Source: Parelaphostrongylus tenuis
Lineage: Eukaryota; Nematoda; Chromadorea; Rhabditida; Metastrongylidae
NCBI GenBank assembly: GCA_019055375.1
Contig: JAHQIW010000451.1
Coordinates: 248,001-312,000, forward strand
Reading direction: 5' to 3'
DNA: 64,000 nucleotides
The stretch's first letter is position 1; each line of letters begins with the position of its first letter. The position numbers and the translations under genes are program-made. Positions 1 to 10,751 of this stretch are shown here, in pieces. The notes under the pieces are model-generated. The model ran no database searches. It had not been told where the DNA came from and saw nothing but the letters and a program-made list of their open reading frames with translations.

Positions 1-19
1 CCAATTTTGCCGCTATCCT

Positions 20-345
20 CTCTGAACTTTTAGATAGAAGTTCTCGAAGCTCTTGGCGTTGATCAATCCCTGAGGGATACGCCATGCATTCGCCTTTAAT
101 TTTAACTCATTTGAGGTGATTGATTGCATATCTGGCCTTTACAATGACTCGTGATGGCCTTCGCTGCACCGAATCAGTGCTGCTCATCCTCTTAGACAAG
201 ACTGAGACCAATCTGGTACCAATTTACTGACACCGGAGGGATGGATGGCTTAATGAGCAATGAGCGCGAAGTCGAACCATTGACCTTGTGTACGACGCAG
301 AGCACCTCTAACCACTGCCCCACATGCGCTAACCTTTAGTTACTT
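20..345 (-). mobile_element. tRNA-derived SINE (family S1), minus orientation
   Basis: Read on the minus strand it starts with a tRNA-like head (GTGGGGCAGTGGTTAGAGGT, then a GGTTCGA B box) and continues into the same body as the SINE at 10449-10751, ending at the shared text around CCCTCAGGGATTGAT. It is a diverged copy with no clear target-site duplication. It is not a tRNA gene, because the acceptor stem is not kept. Confidence 0.75.
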
Positions 346-1525
346 CAGATAAATATTTCAGACATTATGTTAGTGACTTCGTTTAATGAATGAAAATTCA
401 AATTCATCTAACTGAATCACCAATATGATGATGAACCATAAGCCTGGTAAATACTAATAGAGTGATGAATTTAAGTAAGGATGAATTGCGGTATTCACAT
501 TTACGCTACGACGATTTTTGTAAAAAACATTTTAGGAGGATATCATGGTAACTATGACCTTCACAGAAGTTTTTTCTAATTGTTTATATTATATTACAGA
601 ATTAATCTGTTACACGGTATATTTCGTGGCTCTGATACGTTATAACAAACATCTTCTGAGCAAATGGTAGGTTATAGAAGTTTCTCGGAAGAAGCTTCAC
701 TCTCTACTCAGTAATACACAAAGAACTTCTTTACAGCAACCAGAGAAGCGAACTCTTTATAGGTTGCAGAGCACCTTTACAGCAGCGATGCGTTTATGTG
801 GCGGAAAACAGTAGTACATGATGAATGGTAGCAACAGGAGGAGGGTAGCACAACAGCAGCGACAACGTTGACCTAGCGCGGTGGTGGTTGGGGTGCTGAA
901 TTAGCATTGAACTCTCCAAGTTTTTCATCTCTCCGACTGCCCGGAAAACTGGTACGAGGCCTGCACGGGAGCTGCATACACCCTGCGATCTAAGTGGGAA
1001 AGCTCTATTTTAATTATCCGACAACTTCGGAGAGAGCTGACTCGATCAGCATTCAGCAACATGCATATAGAAGAGCGCGATCATCGAACGGTAACTGAAT
1101 TTAAACTCGAGAAGTTAGATGACCTTAGTGAATGAAGGCCGCGAGGAAACGAATAGAAAACATGAAAAGCTGGTATTCACACGGTCTGTGTGAAAGAGAG
1201 CCGTGTAACTCAATGGCATCGCACTCCACATATACCCATACAGCAATGAAATTAAGTCCTTTTCATAATTATGTAATGCTTATACAATGCCTCAAGTTTT
1301 CAGACAGCGACATGAAATTTATAGCCATCTCAAGCGTCAGCGAAGCAAAACTAGGATCCGTAAACATTGAATTAATTTTGCAAAGCACTCTGATAGGAAC
1401 TATGAAGAAAGCAAAAATAGGATCTGATGATCATATTGTTTAATGTCGGTCGTTATCAATGACCATAACGCAGACCACCTTTTTTGACATTATATGCTTA
1501 AGTACAGATCTCTGCCTACAACTAT
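346..1525. other. Unassigned stretch
   Basis: No recognisable gene. A 103-codon open frame at 1132-1443 (+) lacks convincing splice sites or family motifs and is probably chance. AT-rich non-coding sequence. Confidence 0.5.
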
Positions 1526-1529
1526 GGCA

Positions 1530-1765
1530 GAATATCTGATAGTCATTTTTGAGCCATGCATTTGGTCTGCAATGGGCACCTATGCAGTGCAATACACGTG
1601 TTTTGGCCTTCCAGCCTCGTCAGTAGCACCCTGGCTTTTCGTTCCTCGAGGACGAGGCTGGAAGGCAGAAAACACATGTAGTGTATTGTCATCACATGCA
1701 ACAGACCACATGCATGGCTCATAAGTAACAATCAGGCATATCGAAATTTGAGCGCGGTTTCAAAG
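1530..1765. mobile_element. Degenerate family A foldback with hammerhead-like arms
   Basis: Two arms face each other. The left arm reads on the minus strand as CTGACGAG, a short stem, then CAAAACACGTG; the right arm reads on the plus strand as GAGGACGAGGCTGG and AGAAAACACATG. The outer parts match other family A copies (ATGAGCCATGCAT against ATGCATGGCTCAT, and AAATTTGAGCGCGG at the right end). The invariant GAAAC is changed in both arms, so the ribozymes are probably dead. Confidence 0.6.
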
Positions 1766-2483
1766 AAACACTTGAAGCGAGAGCTCAGACAATATACTTA
1801 TGAAAGTTCATTCATATTAACTACACGATAAGCCGCGATCAGTACCCAGCAACTCTTTCCAATCATTTGCTTTTTCGACAAACTTGTATTTTGAAAATCC
1901 AAGCGATTGGGTAAACGAGATTTCTTCCACGAAGACATGGTGATATTTTGAATGCACTGTCTGACTTTCGCCACCGAACCACTGTCGGAAGCTATGAAAC
2001 CTAAATTTCGCTTGTGCCTTTTTTGAAGTTCAACTATTAAAGGATCCTAAAATGAGAGCAGCAATTTTGCTGGAAATCGAATAACGTGTAGTAACTGAAA
2101 GGTGGCCAGTTTGACCCCACCGAGAGTTTGAAGACTCACCATCTTAAAGTGCTTAAGAAAAGGATATTCGAAATGGGACACCTTTGTTCCAAAATATTAG
2201 TAAAATGTCTTTGATAAATGAATGAAACGTCTTGACAGAGCTCTTCGACGATTTTAGTGAGAATCTATTTAACCAGCAAACAACGACATTCACAAACAGA
2301 ACTAATAATTTTTCGAGCTGAAGTCGCATCCACGCGAAAAATTGGAGACTATAGTGGACAACTAATGCAAGACAGTGAATAGAATAAAAGAATTACTTTT
2401 CGGCGCACATTACGATTGATCTTGAATAGTAAATGTAACACATATTTTAGAAAAAAGGCATTCAATTGAATTCTTCATTGGTT
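1766..2483. other. Unassigned stretch
   Basis: No gene, repeat or RNA recognised. Confidence 0.5.
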
Positions 2484-2655
2484 GACCGCTTTTAGCGGTG
2501 GTATGATGTTTCAGATATACCCAGCGGTGAAGAGTGATGTGCAAATTTTTTGCGTAAGGTGGAATTCGAACACATATCTCACTCTATCCGGGAGCGCGTG
2601 CTCTAACACTGATATCTGAAACATCATGTTACCGTAAAAGCGGTCAAACAAAAAT
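2484..2655 (-). mobile_element. Foldback element with tRNA-like core (family S2)
   Basis: The ends are an inverted repeat (GACCGCTTTTAGCGGTGGTA at the left against TTACCGTAAAAGCGGTC at the right), extending inward through ATGATGTTTCAGATAT. The core, read on the minus strand, has a tRNA-like A-box/B-box layout with the B box in TTCGAATTCC. The same ends recur at 33.9, 34.2, 34.4 and 62.2 kb. Confidence 0.6.
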
Positions 2656-2789
2656 GAATTCAATTTGACCATTCATTACCCAATATTCGTCAGCTTGTCT
2701 GCCTTCAATGCCGATACCGACTACTCGGGCTAGCCGTGACGGTTGGCGGTTGGCAGATAGATGCGATGTAGCATAGAAAAAATGGTGTA

Positions 2790-2905
2790 CAGAATAGGCG
2801 CCGGTAGTGCAACGGGTTAGAACACGCTTTCCCGGATAGAATAAGATGCGAGTTCGAGTTCAGTCTGACGCAAAAGTTTTGTACATCACTTCACATCACA
2901 GGGTA
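2790..2905 (+). mobile_element. tRNA-like SINE copy (family S2)
   Basis: Contains GGTAGTGCAACGGGTTAGAA (A-box-like), TTTCCCGGATAGAA (anticodon-loop-like) and GAGTTCGAGTTC (B box), followed by the family tail TTTTGTACATCACTTCACAT. It lacks a consistent acceptor stem, so it is a tRNA-derived repeat. Confidence 0.6.
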
Positions 2906-3269
2906 TATCCAAAGACATTTAAGTTTGTCCAGAAGGGGCACCGAGGAGGATCATGTAGACACAGCTATCAACCGTAAATCTCTGTTTATTCAAGTGGAAT
3001 GGAAGGCGACAGTTTGATCTCCATACCTGGCAAAGAAGATCTTGAATTAGTCAGTTGAATGACGTAGTCACGCCTCGTGGAACTAAACGAAGCCCAGCCT
3101 CTTACAGTACTTTCGATATATTAGCAGTTGTCGAATGATTTACTGGCCAAAATTTCTATCGTGCCACTGGTTAATTGCGAGAATGCATCATGGCGGAAAA
3201 TTAGAGAAAAGTCTTCAGCAGTGAATGGCATTCTTTTCGTATATACCTATGAGAACTGAGTGGCGAGCA

Positions 3270-3500
3270 AAAAAATACGGTCTCAGGCGGGAATCGAACC
3301 CGCGTTTCATCCATATCGGAGACGCGTGCTACTGCCACGCACCACCGAAAGCACATCTGCGCCGCCACTCATTCCTCAACAGTGGTGGCGAAAACGTGCC
3401 TCGGTGGTGTAGTGGTACTAACACGCGTCCCCGTATGGATGAAACGCGAGTTCGATTTCCGCCTGAGGCCAGTTTTCGCTCACCACTCAATTCTCTTAGG
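3270..3500. mobile_element. Head-to-head pair of tRNA-like sequences (S2)
   Basis: The minus copy (about 3275-3352) and plus copy (about 3400-3475) face each other. The plus copy can pair GCCTCGG at its 5' end with CTGAGGC at its 3' end, a seven-pair acceptor stem. It carries GTGGTGTAGTGGTA and GCGAGTTCGATTTCC. The minus copy has an intact B box (GGGTTCGATTCCC) and a seven-base loop CCGATAT, but position 33 is C rather than T. The pair arrangement and irregular anticodon arms favour a SINE-like element over functional tRNA genes. Confidence 0.6.
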
Positions 3501-3590
3501 TATATACGAAACATCTTACATCGTGAAATGCAGCAAGAATACTAGAAATTTCGGGCATTCTTTCGTTATTGATTAGGGTCTTTGTGAAAT

Positions 3591-3923
3591 TTGTTTACAT
3601 TTCATACATTGGAATGCATGCTCACCACCATCAGGAATAGAGGTGGAGTAGTGCTAATTGAACTGGGCCAAGAGAGTGTATCCGTTTGTATGCAGAAGGA
3701 CAATTCATGGAAGGGGACTCTTTCAATTACTTCTGAATTACAGCGTGATAAGCTGTCAAACGTTGTGCTGATTTTAATATCGCTTGGTGTAGATAATGTG
3801 CTCGAACTATTCAATGTAAGAATTATGGACCTTAGGAGCCTTGATAGTGCAGCACGATTCATACATCTTGGAAGGCTATTGGTTGAGTTTGCACTTAATT
3901 CGCTTTTGCAAAGATCCTTGTGA
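3591..3923 (+). other. Unassigned 110-codon open frame
   Basis: An uninterrupted plus-strand frame with a protein-like hydrophobic pattern (for example LSNVVLILISLGVDNVLELF). No family recognised, and no clear acceptor or donor frames it. Could be an exon, a decayed element or chance. Confidence 0.2.
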
Positions 3924-3929
3924 TACCAG

Positions 3930-4545
3930 AATATTTAAGCCTTAGTGGAAAAGTGAAATCTAATTAATTTAACATTAAAATCGATTACCAAGAGTCGTTG
4001 GCGGGTCGACCACTATGCGCGCCAGACCAAATGAATACTTACTACCAAAGGGTCAAGCGATCACGATGCTTACAATAGTATCCCTACCTTGGGAGCTTAA
4101 TTTTTACGACACAAAGGAAGAGAAGATGATTGTAATTCGAGGAATAAGAATGTTCAATTTTTCGAGTGTGGCCATGCAACGTTTCTAAATGTTTATATTC
4201 AACGGTGACAACATAAACATTTTGCTAAATGGTGTGCGGACACATATATTCATGCCAAAGCTTTGAGGAAGGTTCAAATCTACGAGCTCAGTTGAGCGAG
4301 ATTATACAAGGGCAAAAAAAAAAACAAGACCACATCCACAGGAAGCGAGCGCGATACTGCAAACAAGTGTATATGTTCAGCATATTTCCATAATGCTAAG
4401 AGATGGAAAAGAATTGGAGAGTGTGTTATGTCGTTCTATAACATTTGGCACTGGGGCAATAAACACCAAATTTAATAACCGGAGGGAGTTGAGGTCGCGA
4501 TCGCTCAATACTGTATTTTTTGCGAACATTTTGGCATACGATTTG
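3930..4545. other. Unassigned stretch
   Basis: No gene or element recognised. Confidence 0.5.
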
Positions 4546-4549
4546 CCTA

Positions 4550-4990
4550 TGGTTGTTTTAGGACGGAGTCGTTGTGGAAGAAATCCGCTTGCTCCTCATG
4601 CACTAATAACGTGCAGGAGGAAGTGCTAGTGAAGCAGCGCACAAGATTAATGAGGCTTGAAGTGATGATACGGTTGCAGAAGAGACGGCTATGAAGTTAA
4701 TCGCAAAGATCAAATCTGGATAGAACAGTCTGGAGGATCAATCGTGCTCCGGCTGTCCACAGGAAACTCTATTAATCTTGCGCACCGCTTCAGTAGTATC
4801 TACCCTTACGCGTCTTCCGTGTATGAGTAGCGAGCGAATTTCTCCCCACGAAAAATTATCTTATTGCAAATGTAGAGAGGTTGTATACCAAAATATTCAT
4901 AAAAAAATGCGCAATCGAACGATACCAAAATCACGCATTTCTAATCACTTCTGGTCAAAAAATTTGATGTCTATTTCTCTGGTATCATAA
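4550..4990 (+). pseudogene. Mariner transposase relic, internally deleted
   Basis: Broken frames match the order of a mariner transposase. The N-terminal helix-turn-helix part comes first (LLLMHY, then DDTVAEET, then SLEDQSCSGCPQET), followed directly by the middle part with RISPHEKLSYCK and REVVYQNIHKK. Stops and frameshifts interrupt it and the catalytic domain is missing. The same layout is seen at 19.5 and 43.5 kb. Confidence 0.65.
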
Positions 4991-5534
4991 GTTACAGGAC
5001 AAACTAATGATAACATACGAATAGGAATTCGTCGTTTCCTGCATATTTGGTATGGTTTTTATGCTTTATTACGTAATTTACTACAAAATCGTAATAACAA
5101 CTAAGGAATATATACAAAGTGTTACAGAGATTGATCCCGTTTTTTTTGGCAAAACGGGGACCTATGTATTGTTAAAAGTCAAGGATATTGATCGGAAAAG
5201 CAAGTAAAAAACGTGAGAACTTTTGGGAGGTACGTAGGAAGAGAAGCTAAAACACAAAAGAAAATGCAACGACGAAAAGAGGAGTCAGAATGGGCATTAA
5301 AATAGCCCGATAGCGTTCATGTGCTGACGTTGGTCGATCCATGCGTAGCAAACAATAAGGAACGTACCAGAGAATCAGTTTCATGGTTATTTTGTACAAA
5401 AATTTGAACTTCTAAATATGATATGATTTTGTTAGATATCAATTTTACGCGTCATTGTGTTCAACTGCTATTTGTTTGCCTTTTTTTCCTGTCCCCCGCT
5501 TTACAAAGCCGAATATTAACTAGGTGTCTGTGGA
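4991..5534. other. Unassigned stretch
   Basis: AT-rich; nothing recognised. Confidence 0.5.
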
Positions 5535-7480
5535 ATGAGTCTGACATTTGTCAAGCTGATCAATATTCTTATTTCTCCTACATGAATTCCTTTATTCTTT
5601 GAAGGTCATTTAACTTGTGATCCTATAAAAAGTGGATGATAAAAATATACACACTTCACGGAGAGTTTAGATCACGATTTCAGCTGCATCTGTCAGTGCT
5701 GTGGTCCATGAGTGTTGTCGCTAAGGGAAAACTATCTATAATTGTTGCCATAAACCAGTAAGATAACGAATGTGTTAACATTAACGTGCCGTATTATACC
5801 ATAGCACTCATAGAACGATAATCAATTCCCTTCAGAATCATTCTTCTGCCCCCTCAAGTCCTCTTTAATCTTTTTTTATCTTGTAAAGCAAGTAATGAAA
5901 CGACGATCTTGATAAGATAGTTCTCTTAGTTTCTCAGTGGTAACCGACTACTGAACAAGTACTGATTCCAATACGACGTCATAATTATGCGGTACGTTAA
6001 GTGATGATCTCTCAATCAAAAAGATTTCGGAGAAGATTTTGAATCTTCATAAAGATACGGAATACATTTTTTTCCAAAATCAAAATGGTAAACTCTAACA
6101 CTCGGAAATGAACCTTGAAAATGGCCCTAACGAAAAACGTGGAATATTTCCTCTTGACATTAGATGAAAAAAGAGTCATACTCAAACTGTTATACATGCC
6201 AAAGTCAGCATATTTATCGTCATCATCATATGACGAACTCAGGAAAATGTCAAGTCTTTCAAAAGTGCACTTGTGCAAATCTCTAAAATTCTACCTCAAA
6301 TATCCAAAAAATCTCGTCATGTGCCATACTTCGGAATATCGTAAAGAACTTTATTCATTTCAAAATTGAGTTTACAGAAAAAACAAACAGTAGATGCAAA
6401 TTAAGCATTACAGCTAGATCAGTTTGCATTCAAAGTTGTACGCTAATAAATAATACAACGAGACTTCCGGGGGCTGTGCTATGACTCAAAAAAGGAGAAA
6501 GAAACGGGAGCAAGATAACATGAAAGCTTGTCAGTTTAATATAGAGACGGTACCTGTTTTTCCCGCCATAGGAATAAAACTAGGGGAGATAGTAAATAGA
6601 TCGAATCTGGATTCGATCACCATATTCCGCTCTTTAGCGATCTTCAAGTTCAGTCACTGTTATCATGATCACATCAGACATGCTTTGAGTAGAATTTATT
6701 TGCTCTGAGAACAATGGCGTCAAGCGCATCTCAGTTCGTTCCAAACATTACTAAATGGAACTTGGAGAGATCTGGAATCTAGAGATGTATGCCTACCAGA
6801 AACAAGCCGCTTCATTTTTCAAACGTAAATTTCACTGTCACTTTTTTTTTACGTCAGACCTCTTATTTCGAACACGGAATCGTTTGAACAAACGGGATTT
6901 GTCCAGCTGAAAGCATTAACGCCTCTCTCAATGTTCTCTTGGATATTCCAAATGAGTGACTCTTCTAATTTAGAAAACGACTTTCATTCGTCCCGGCATT
7001 TTCAACCAATATCAATTTCCGGAATAGTTAAACTAACACGAAACTAATATGTAGACACTGTCTGGCAAACCTTTCGACGTTTTCGTTATCTTCAGAGTCG
7101 ATTCGATTCAACTGTCCATTGTCCTTCGTCCACGTTGGGACTTCGTCTTCACTGTCGTTTGATTCGAACCTTCTTCGGCTCTTCTCCGCTTCGATGATAA
7201 TCCTCACTGACGAGACCCTCTTCCAGAGGATGGTTGCCATGCTAACTTTCGGCTAATAAACTTAATTTTGCTAACATTTCTAAACGCTTTCCTTCCAAAT
7301 GTGTTTGATTTCCAGATGACATTGTGCAAAACTGCGTGTCTTATCAATGACAAAAAAAATCAGTACTGTTCTATTATGGCGGCGCCACATGAGGACTTCT
7401 ATAAAAATGTATTTTTTGCTTTCGCAAAAGTTTCTGTAGTTTGTAGATAACTCAAAACAAATGAATTTCAATGGCATGTT
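5535..7480 (+). repeat. Left arm of a ~4.4-kb foldback
   Basis: The sequence recurs in reverse complement at 8680-9942. Matching blocks include ATGAGTCTGACATTTGTCAA at 5535 against the reverse complement near 9942, GCTGAAATCGTGATCT at 5700/9820, GATCAGTTTGCATTC at 6418/9670, and CTATTATGGC near the inner end. The left arm holds about 590 bases (about 5705-6290) with no partner in the right arm, either an insertion or a right-arm deletion. The arms are clearly diverged, so the structure is old. Confidence 0.75.
7060..7215 (-). repeat. Dispersed ~150-bp repeat (family C)
   Basis: Read on the minus strand it has CTCTGAAGATAACGAAAACG near one end and stretches such as AGTGAAGACGAAGTC. Related copies lie near 35.9, 53.0, 54.1 and 57.1 kb. 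The conserved end CTGAAGA...CGAAACG matches the CUGANGA and GAAAC boxes of a hammerhead ribozyme; this copy reads GAAAACG there. Confidence 0.5.
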
Positions 7481-7955
7481 TGATTTTTCAAATAATAAGA
7501 TTTTGATCCTCATTCGACGATTTCTCATTGAACAAAAGCTTTATTATAACTTATTTTTGATTTTTAGTTAGAGAAAATCTTTCCAATTATAACGATGTAT
7601 TCGGCTTTCGTAAGGGACTTCTTCGAGCTTTGTAACGACCGAAAGAATATTGGGTTTTACATTCAGTGATCACTTCTAGTCGGCTAAGGTGTGTGTACTG
7701 CTGTAATACCAAAGAGGAAACACATTTCCTTAATCAGAAAGACTTGTTCTATCTAATGGTAAAAATTTTGTTATAAAAAGATTTTATCAGGCGAGAAACC
7801 TTTAAATGTGAAACAAAATCTCATTCTGACTGATACAGCGTTACAGCCGAAACATCGACTGATGGTGATGGACCAGTGTCATAGTACACTATGCCATCAC
7901 CACTTACCACATACGCCTCCCTCCTTGCTATAATGCAGGGCTTAATGTGGGGCGG

Positions 7956-8003
7956 GGGTCACTGACGAGGAGGACGAGCCTCCGAAACACCGGTGTATGG
8001 CCC
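7956..8003 (+). ncRNA. Type I hammerhead ribozyme, unit 1
   Basis: Stem I GGGTCA (7956-7961) pairs with TGGCCC (7998-8003). The core CTGACGA (7962-7968) is followed by stem II GGAGG/CCTCC closing loop ACGAG, then GAAAC (7984-7988). Helix III is the palindrome ACACCGGTGT, and predicted cleavage is after GTA (A7997). All invariant core bases are present. Because helix III has no free loop, a two-molecule (dimer) fold is likely. Confidence 0.88.
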
Positions 8004-8230
8004 TGGCGTACCAACCTCGTTTTAGGCTAAAACCATTCTTCTTTTTTTTTTATTTGATTTTGAATGTTTATAACGAGTTTTTAAAAACAGTCGATTCAAT
8101 GGATTAGTTTTGGTCTACCAGCCGAAACATCGACTGATGGTGATGGACCAGTGTCATAGTACACTATGCCATCACCACTTACCACATACGCCTCCCTCCT
8201 TGCTATAATGCAGGGCTTAATGTGGGGCGG

Positions 8231-8278
8231 GGGTCACTGACGAGGAGGACGAGCCTCCGAAACACCGGTGTATGGCCC
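8231..8278 (+). ncRNA. Type I hammerhead ribozyme, unit 2
   Basis: Exact repeat of the motif at 7956-8003, displaced by 275 bases, with intact core, stems I and II and palindromic helix III. Confidence 0.88.
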
Positions 8279-8505
8279 TGGCGTACCAACCTCGTTTTAG
8301 GCTAAAACCATTCTTCTTTTTTTTGGATTTGATTTTGAATGTTTATAACGAGGTTTTAAAAACAGTCGATTCAATGGATTAGTTTTGGTCTACCAGCCGA
8401 AACATCGACTGATGGTGATGGACCAGTGTCATAGTACACTATGCCATCACCACTTACCACATACGCCTCCCTCCTTGCTATAATGCAGGGCTTAATGTGG
8501 GGCGG

Positions 8506-8553
8506 GGGTCACTGACGAGGAGGACGAGCCTCCGAAACACCGGTGTATGGCCC
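8506..8553 (+). ncRNA. Type I hammerhead ribozyme, unit 3
   Basis: Exact repeat of the motif at 7956-8003, displaced by 550 bases. Cleavage at two successive units would release a 275-nt monomer. Confidence 0.88.
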
Positions 8554-8679
8554 TGGCGTACCAACCTCGTTTTAGGCTAAAACCATTCTTCTTTTTTTTT
8601 GGATTTGATTTTGAATGTTTATAACGAGGTTTTAAAAACAGTCGATTCAATGGATTAATATGAAAAATAAAATGTACCT

Positions 8680-9942
8680 TTAGCATTCACTTGATTTGAG
8701 CTATCGATAAATTACAGAAACGTTTTTTTTATCAAAAGTAAAACACGTTCTCATCGAAAACCTCAAGTGACGCAGCCATAATAGAACATTAGCAAAAAAT
8801 CTGTAAAATTGTGAAGCATTCATCTGAAGTGTTAATAGCAATTAGGGAACCACTGTTAGAACATTCCTACGAAATCAAGTTTTCTTAAAGCAGAGAACTT
8901 CAGTTTATTCAATATCTTCAATATTACGTCATATGATGAGACATTCAGCGTGAATCCATACTTGAAAAATGCTCCGCCAATTTGACTTCAATAAACATTG
9001 CTGTAGGTGACCGAATACCTTATACAAAGATTCACGCGATGGTTCACCGATTGTTCAGTAGTACTGCCATCTTTCACCGATCATTGAGGGGCATTAATAC
9101 TTGCAGCTGAACAAATCCAGCTTGTTCAAACGCTTTCGTGCTCGAAATAAGAGCTCTGACGTAAAAAAAGTGGCAGTGAATTACACGTTTTTAAAATAAA
9201 GCAGCTTGTTTCCTGTAGGCATGCATCTGTAGATTTCAGATCTCTCCAAATTCCAATTAGTAATGTTTAAAACGAGCTGAGATGTGCTTGACACCATTGT
9301 TTTCACATCAAATAAAATCTACTCAATGCTTTTCTGATGTGATATATTTTCAAATGTATCTTCGAATTTTATTTCAAAATATCTTGATTGCATAGTTAAA
9401 TAGAAATCTAAGAGCGATTCATGGTAACAGTGATTAACGTGCAAATCACTAAAGAGCGGGATATGGTGATCGAATTCAGATTCGATCAGTTCACTATCTC
9501 ATCTACTTTTATTCTTATGGCGGGAAAAATAGATGTCGCCTCTGTATTGAGCTGATAAGCTCCTATGTTATCTTGTTCCCGTTTTTTCTCCTTTTTTGAA
9601 TCATAGGCCAACCTATCGAAAGTCTTATTGTATTATTCAATAACGTACAACTTAGAATGCAAACTGATCTGGCTGTAATGTTTGCTTTTTAATTGCTGCT
9701 TGCTTTTTTCTTTAAACTCAATTCTAAAATGATTAGAGCTCTCTACGATTCCAGAAGTATGGAACGTGAGGAGATTTTTTTGGATATTTGGGGTGGATTA
9801 GAGCACTTGACAGATGTAGCTGAAATCGTGATCTATACTCTCCATAAAGTGCGTATATTTTTGCCATCCACTTTTTTTTTATAGGATCACAAGTTAAAAG
9901 ATCTTTGGAGAATTTGATCAGTTTGACAGATGTCGGACTCAT
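8680..9942 (-). repeat. Right arm of the ~4.4-kb foldback
   Basis: Reverse-complement partner of 5535-7480, lacking the 590-base block. On its minus strand the inner end has CTATTATGGCTGCGTCACTT, and the left arm has the matching CTATTATGGCGGCGCC. Both open with an ATG-like start, which could be a remnant of an element-encoded protein, but the frames soon close. Confidence 0.75.
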
Positions 9943-10019
9943 GATACATATACATTTACATACGTTTATAGTGATACATTTACAAATATCGTAATTCTAG
10001 TTAATCCATGTTGAAATAC

Positions 10020-10433
10020 AATTACTGCGACAAGTGCGACCTCTCCAAGACTGCTTCATACCATCTTTGGCTGTATGATACTGTGCTTTTGATGAGATGA
10101 TAGCAGCCATTAAAAGATTCACTTTCATAGAATGCGCCGCCTATTTTGTTAATGAGAAAGCTTGCTCCATTGTAGCCAGTGATCCAACGGATCTGTTCTT
10201 CTCTATACTCTTGAAGGGTCATGTAAAGCTGCACCCTAGTGGGCCAAGCATATTCATAATCTCAAAATCCCCCAAGGTTTCTTACTAATTAACATGTTTA
10301 ACATTTCTCAAATACAATCACCACATTCTGCGTTGTTCAGTTTCGTAAAAAAGCAGGGAGACCACATACAATCTATGTGGAGGCAAGAATCTGTATGTCT
10401 CAGTTGAGAGGATAAGCACAGATTTGAGAGACA
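10020..10433. repeat. First block of the duplicated segment, copy 1
   Basis: Aligns in the same orientation with 48811-49260: ATTACTGCGACAA against ATTACTGCAACAA, TGTAAAGCTGCACCCTAGTG against TGTGAAACAGCACTCTAGTG, and CACATTCTGCG against CACATTTTGCG. On the minus strand both copies hold a related frame, here DYEYAWPTRVQLYMTLQEY and there DVEYIWSTRVLFHMTIQDL. This may be an exon of a gene in the duplicated unit; the family is not recognised. Confidence 0.55.
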
Positions 10434-10448
10434 TTATGCGTATCACTC
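10434..10448 (+). repeat. Target-site duplication, left copy
   Basis: TTATGCGTATCACTC is repeated exactly at 10752-10766, on the other side of the SINE. Confidence 0.85.
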
Positions 10449-10751
10449 GAGCGCATGTGGCGCAGTGGTTAGAGGTGCCCTGCGTCGCACACGAGGTCAA
10501 CGGTTCGATCTCGCGCTCATGGCCCACCAAGCCATCCATCTCTCCGGGGTCGGCAAATTGGTACCAGACGGGTCTCAGACTTGTCTGGGAGGATAAGCAG
10601 CACTGACTCGGTTCAGCGGGAGGCCACCGCGAGTCATTGTAAAGGCCAGATGTGCATTCAATCACCTCAAACGAAGTTAGAAATTGAAGTCGAATGCATG
10701 GCGCATCCCTCAGGGATTGATTAACGCCGAGAGCTTTATCCTTTTTATCCT
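10449..10751 (+). mobile_element. Full-length tRNA-derived SINE (family S1)
   Basis: About 300 bases. The tRNA-like head has GTGGCGCAGTGGTTAGAGGT (A box) and GGTTCGATC (B box), so an internal RNA polymerase III promoter. The body is shared with copies at 20-345, 26365, 27590 and 38590, and the tail has short repeats of TTTATCC type. It is flanked by a 15-base target-site duplication. It splits a segment that is uninterrupted in the paralogous copy at 49.25 kb, which confirms the insertion. Confidence 0.9.

Larger units (their letters stand above)
7844..8657 (+). mobile_element. Tandem array of three 275-bp retrozyme-like units
   Basis: The unit starts at CAGCCGAAACATCGACTG and repeats with a 275-base period (7846, 8121, 8396). 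The third unit stops about 14 bases early, at GGATTA. The units are almost identical; differences are mainly in a poly-T run and GAG/GAGG. Each has a strong hairpin (GGTGATGG paired with CCATCACC, with AGTGT/ACACT inside) and a complete type I hammerhead motif. Near-identity contrasts with the diverged foldback arms around it, implying recent insertion or amplification. Size, tandem layout and ribozyme type fit the small metazoan retrozymes known from other animals. Confidence 0.85.

Noticed and set aside
3400..3475. Possible functional tRNA gene
   Set aside because: A seven-pair acceptor stem is possible, but the anticodon arm has an irregular loop, no T33, and the unit is half of a repeated foldback.
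6012..6369. Overlapping frames on both strands in the left foldback arm
   Set aside because: Low-complexity, lie in the unpaired insertion, and have no recognisable protein features.
7840..8660. CRISPR-like or satellite interpretation of the tandem array
   Set aside because: Units are 275 bases with no spacers and contain a complete ribozyme; the genome is eukaryotic.
8492..8686. Open frame across the third retrozyme unit
   Set aside because: It falls within a structured non-coding repeat; the frame is not kept as a protein-like sequence.
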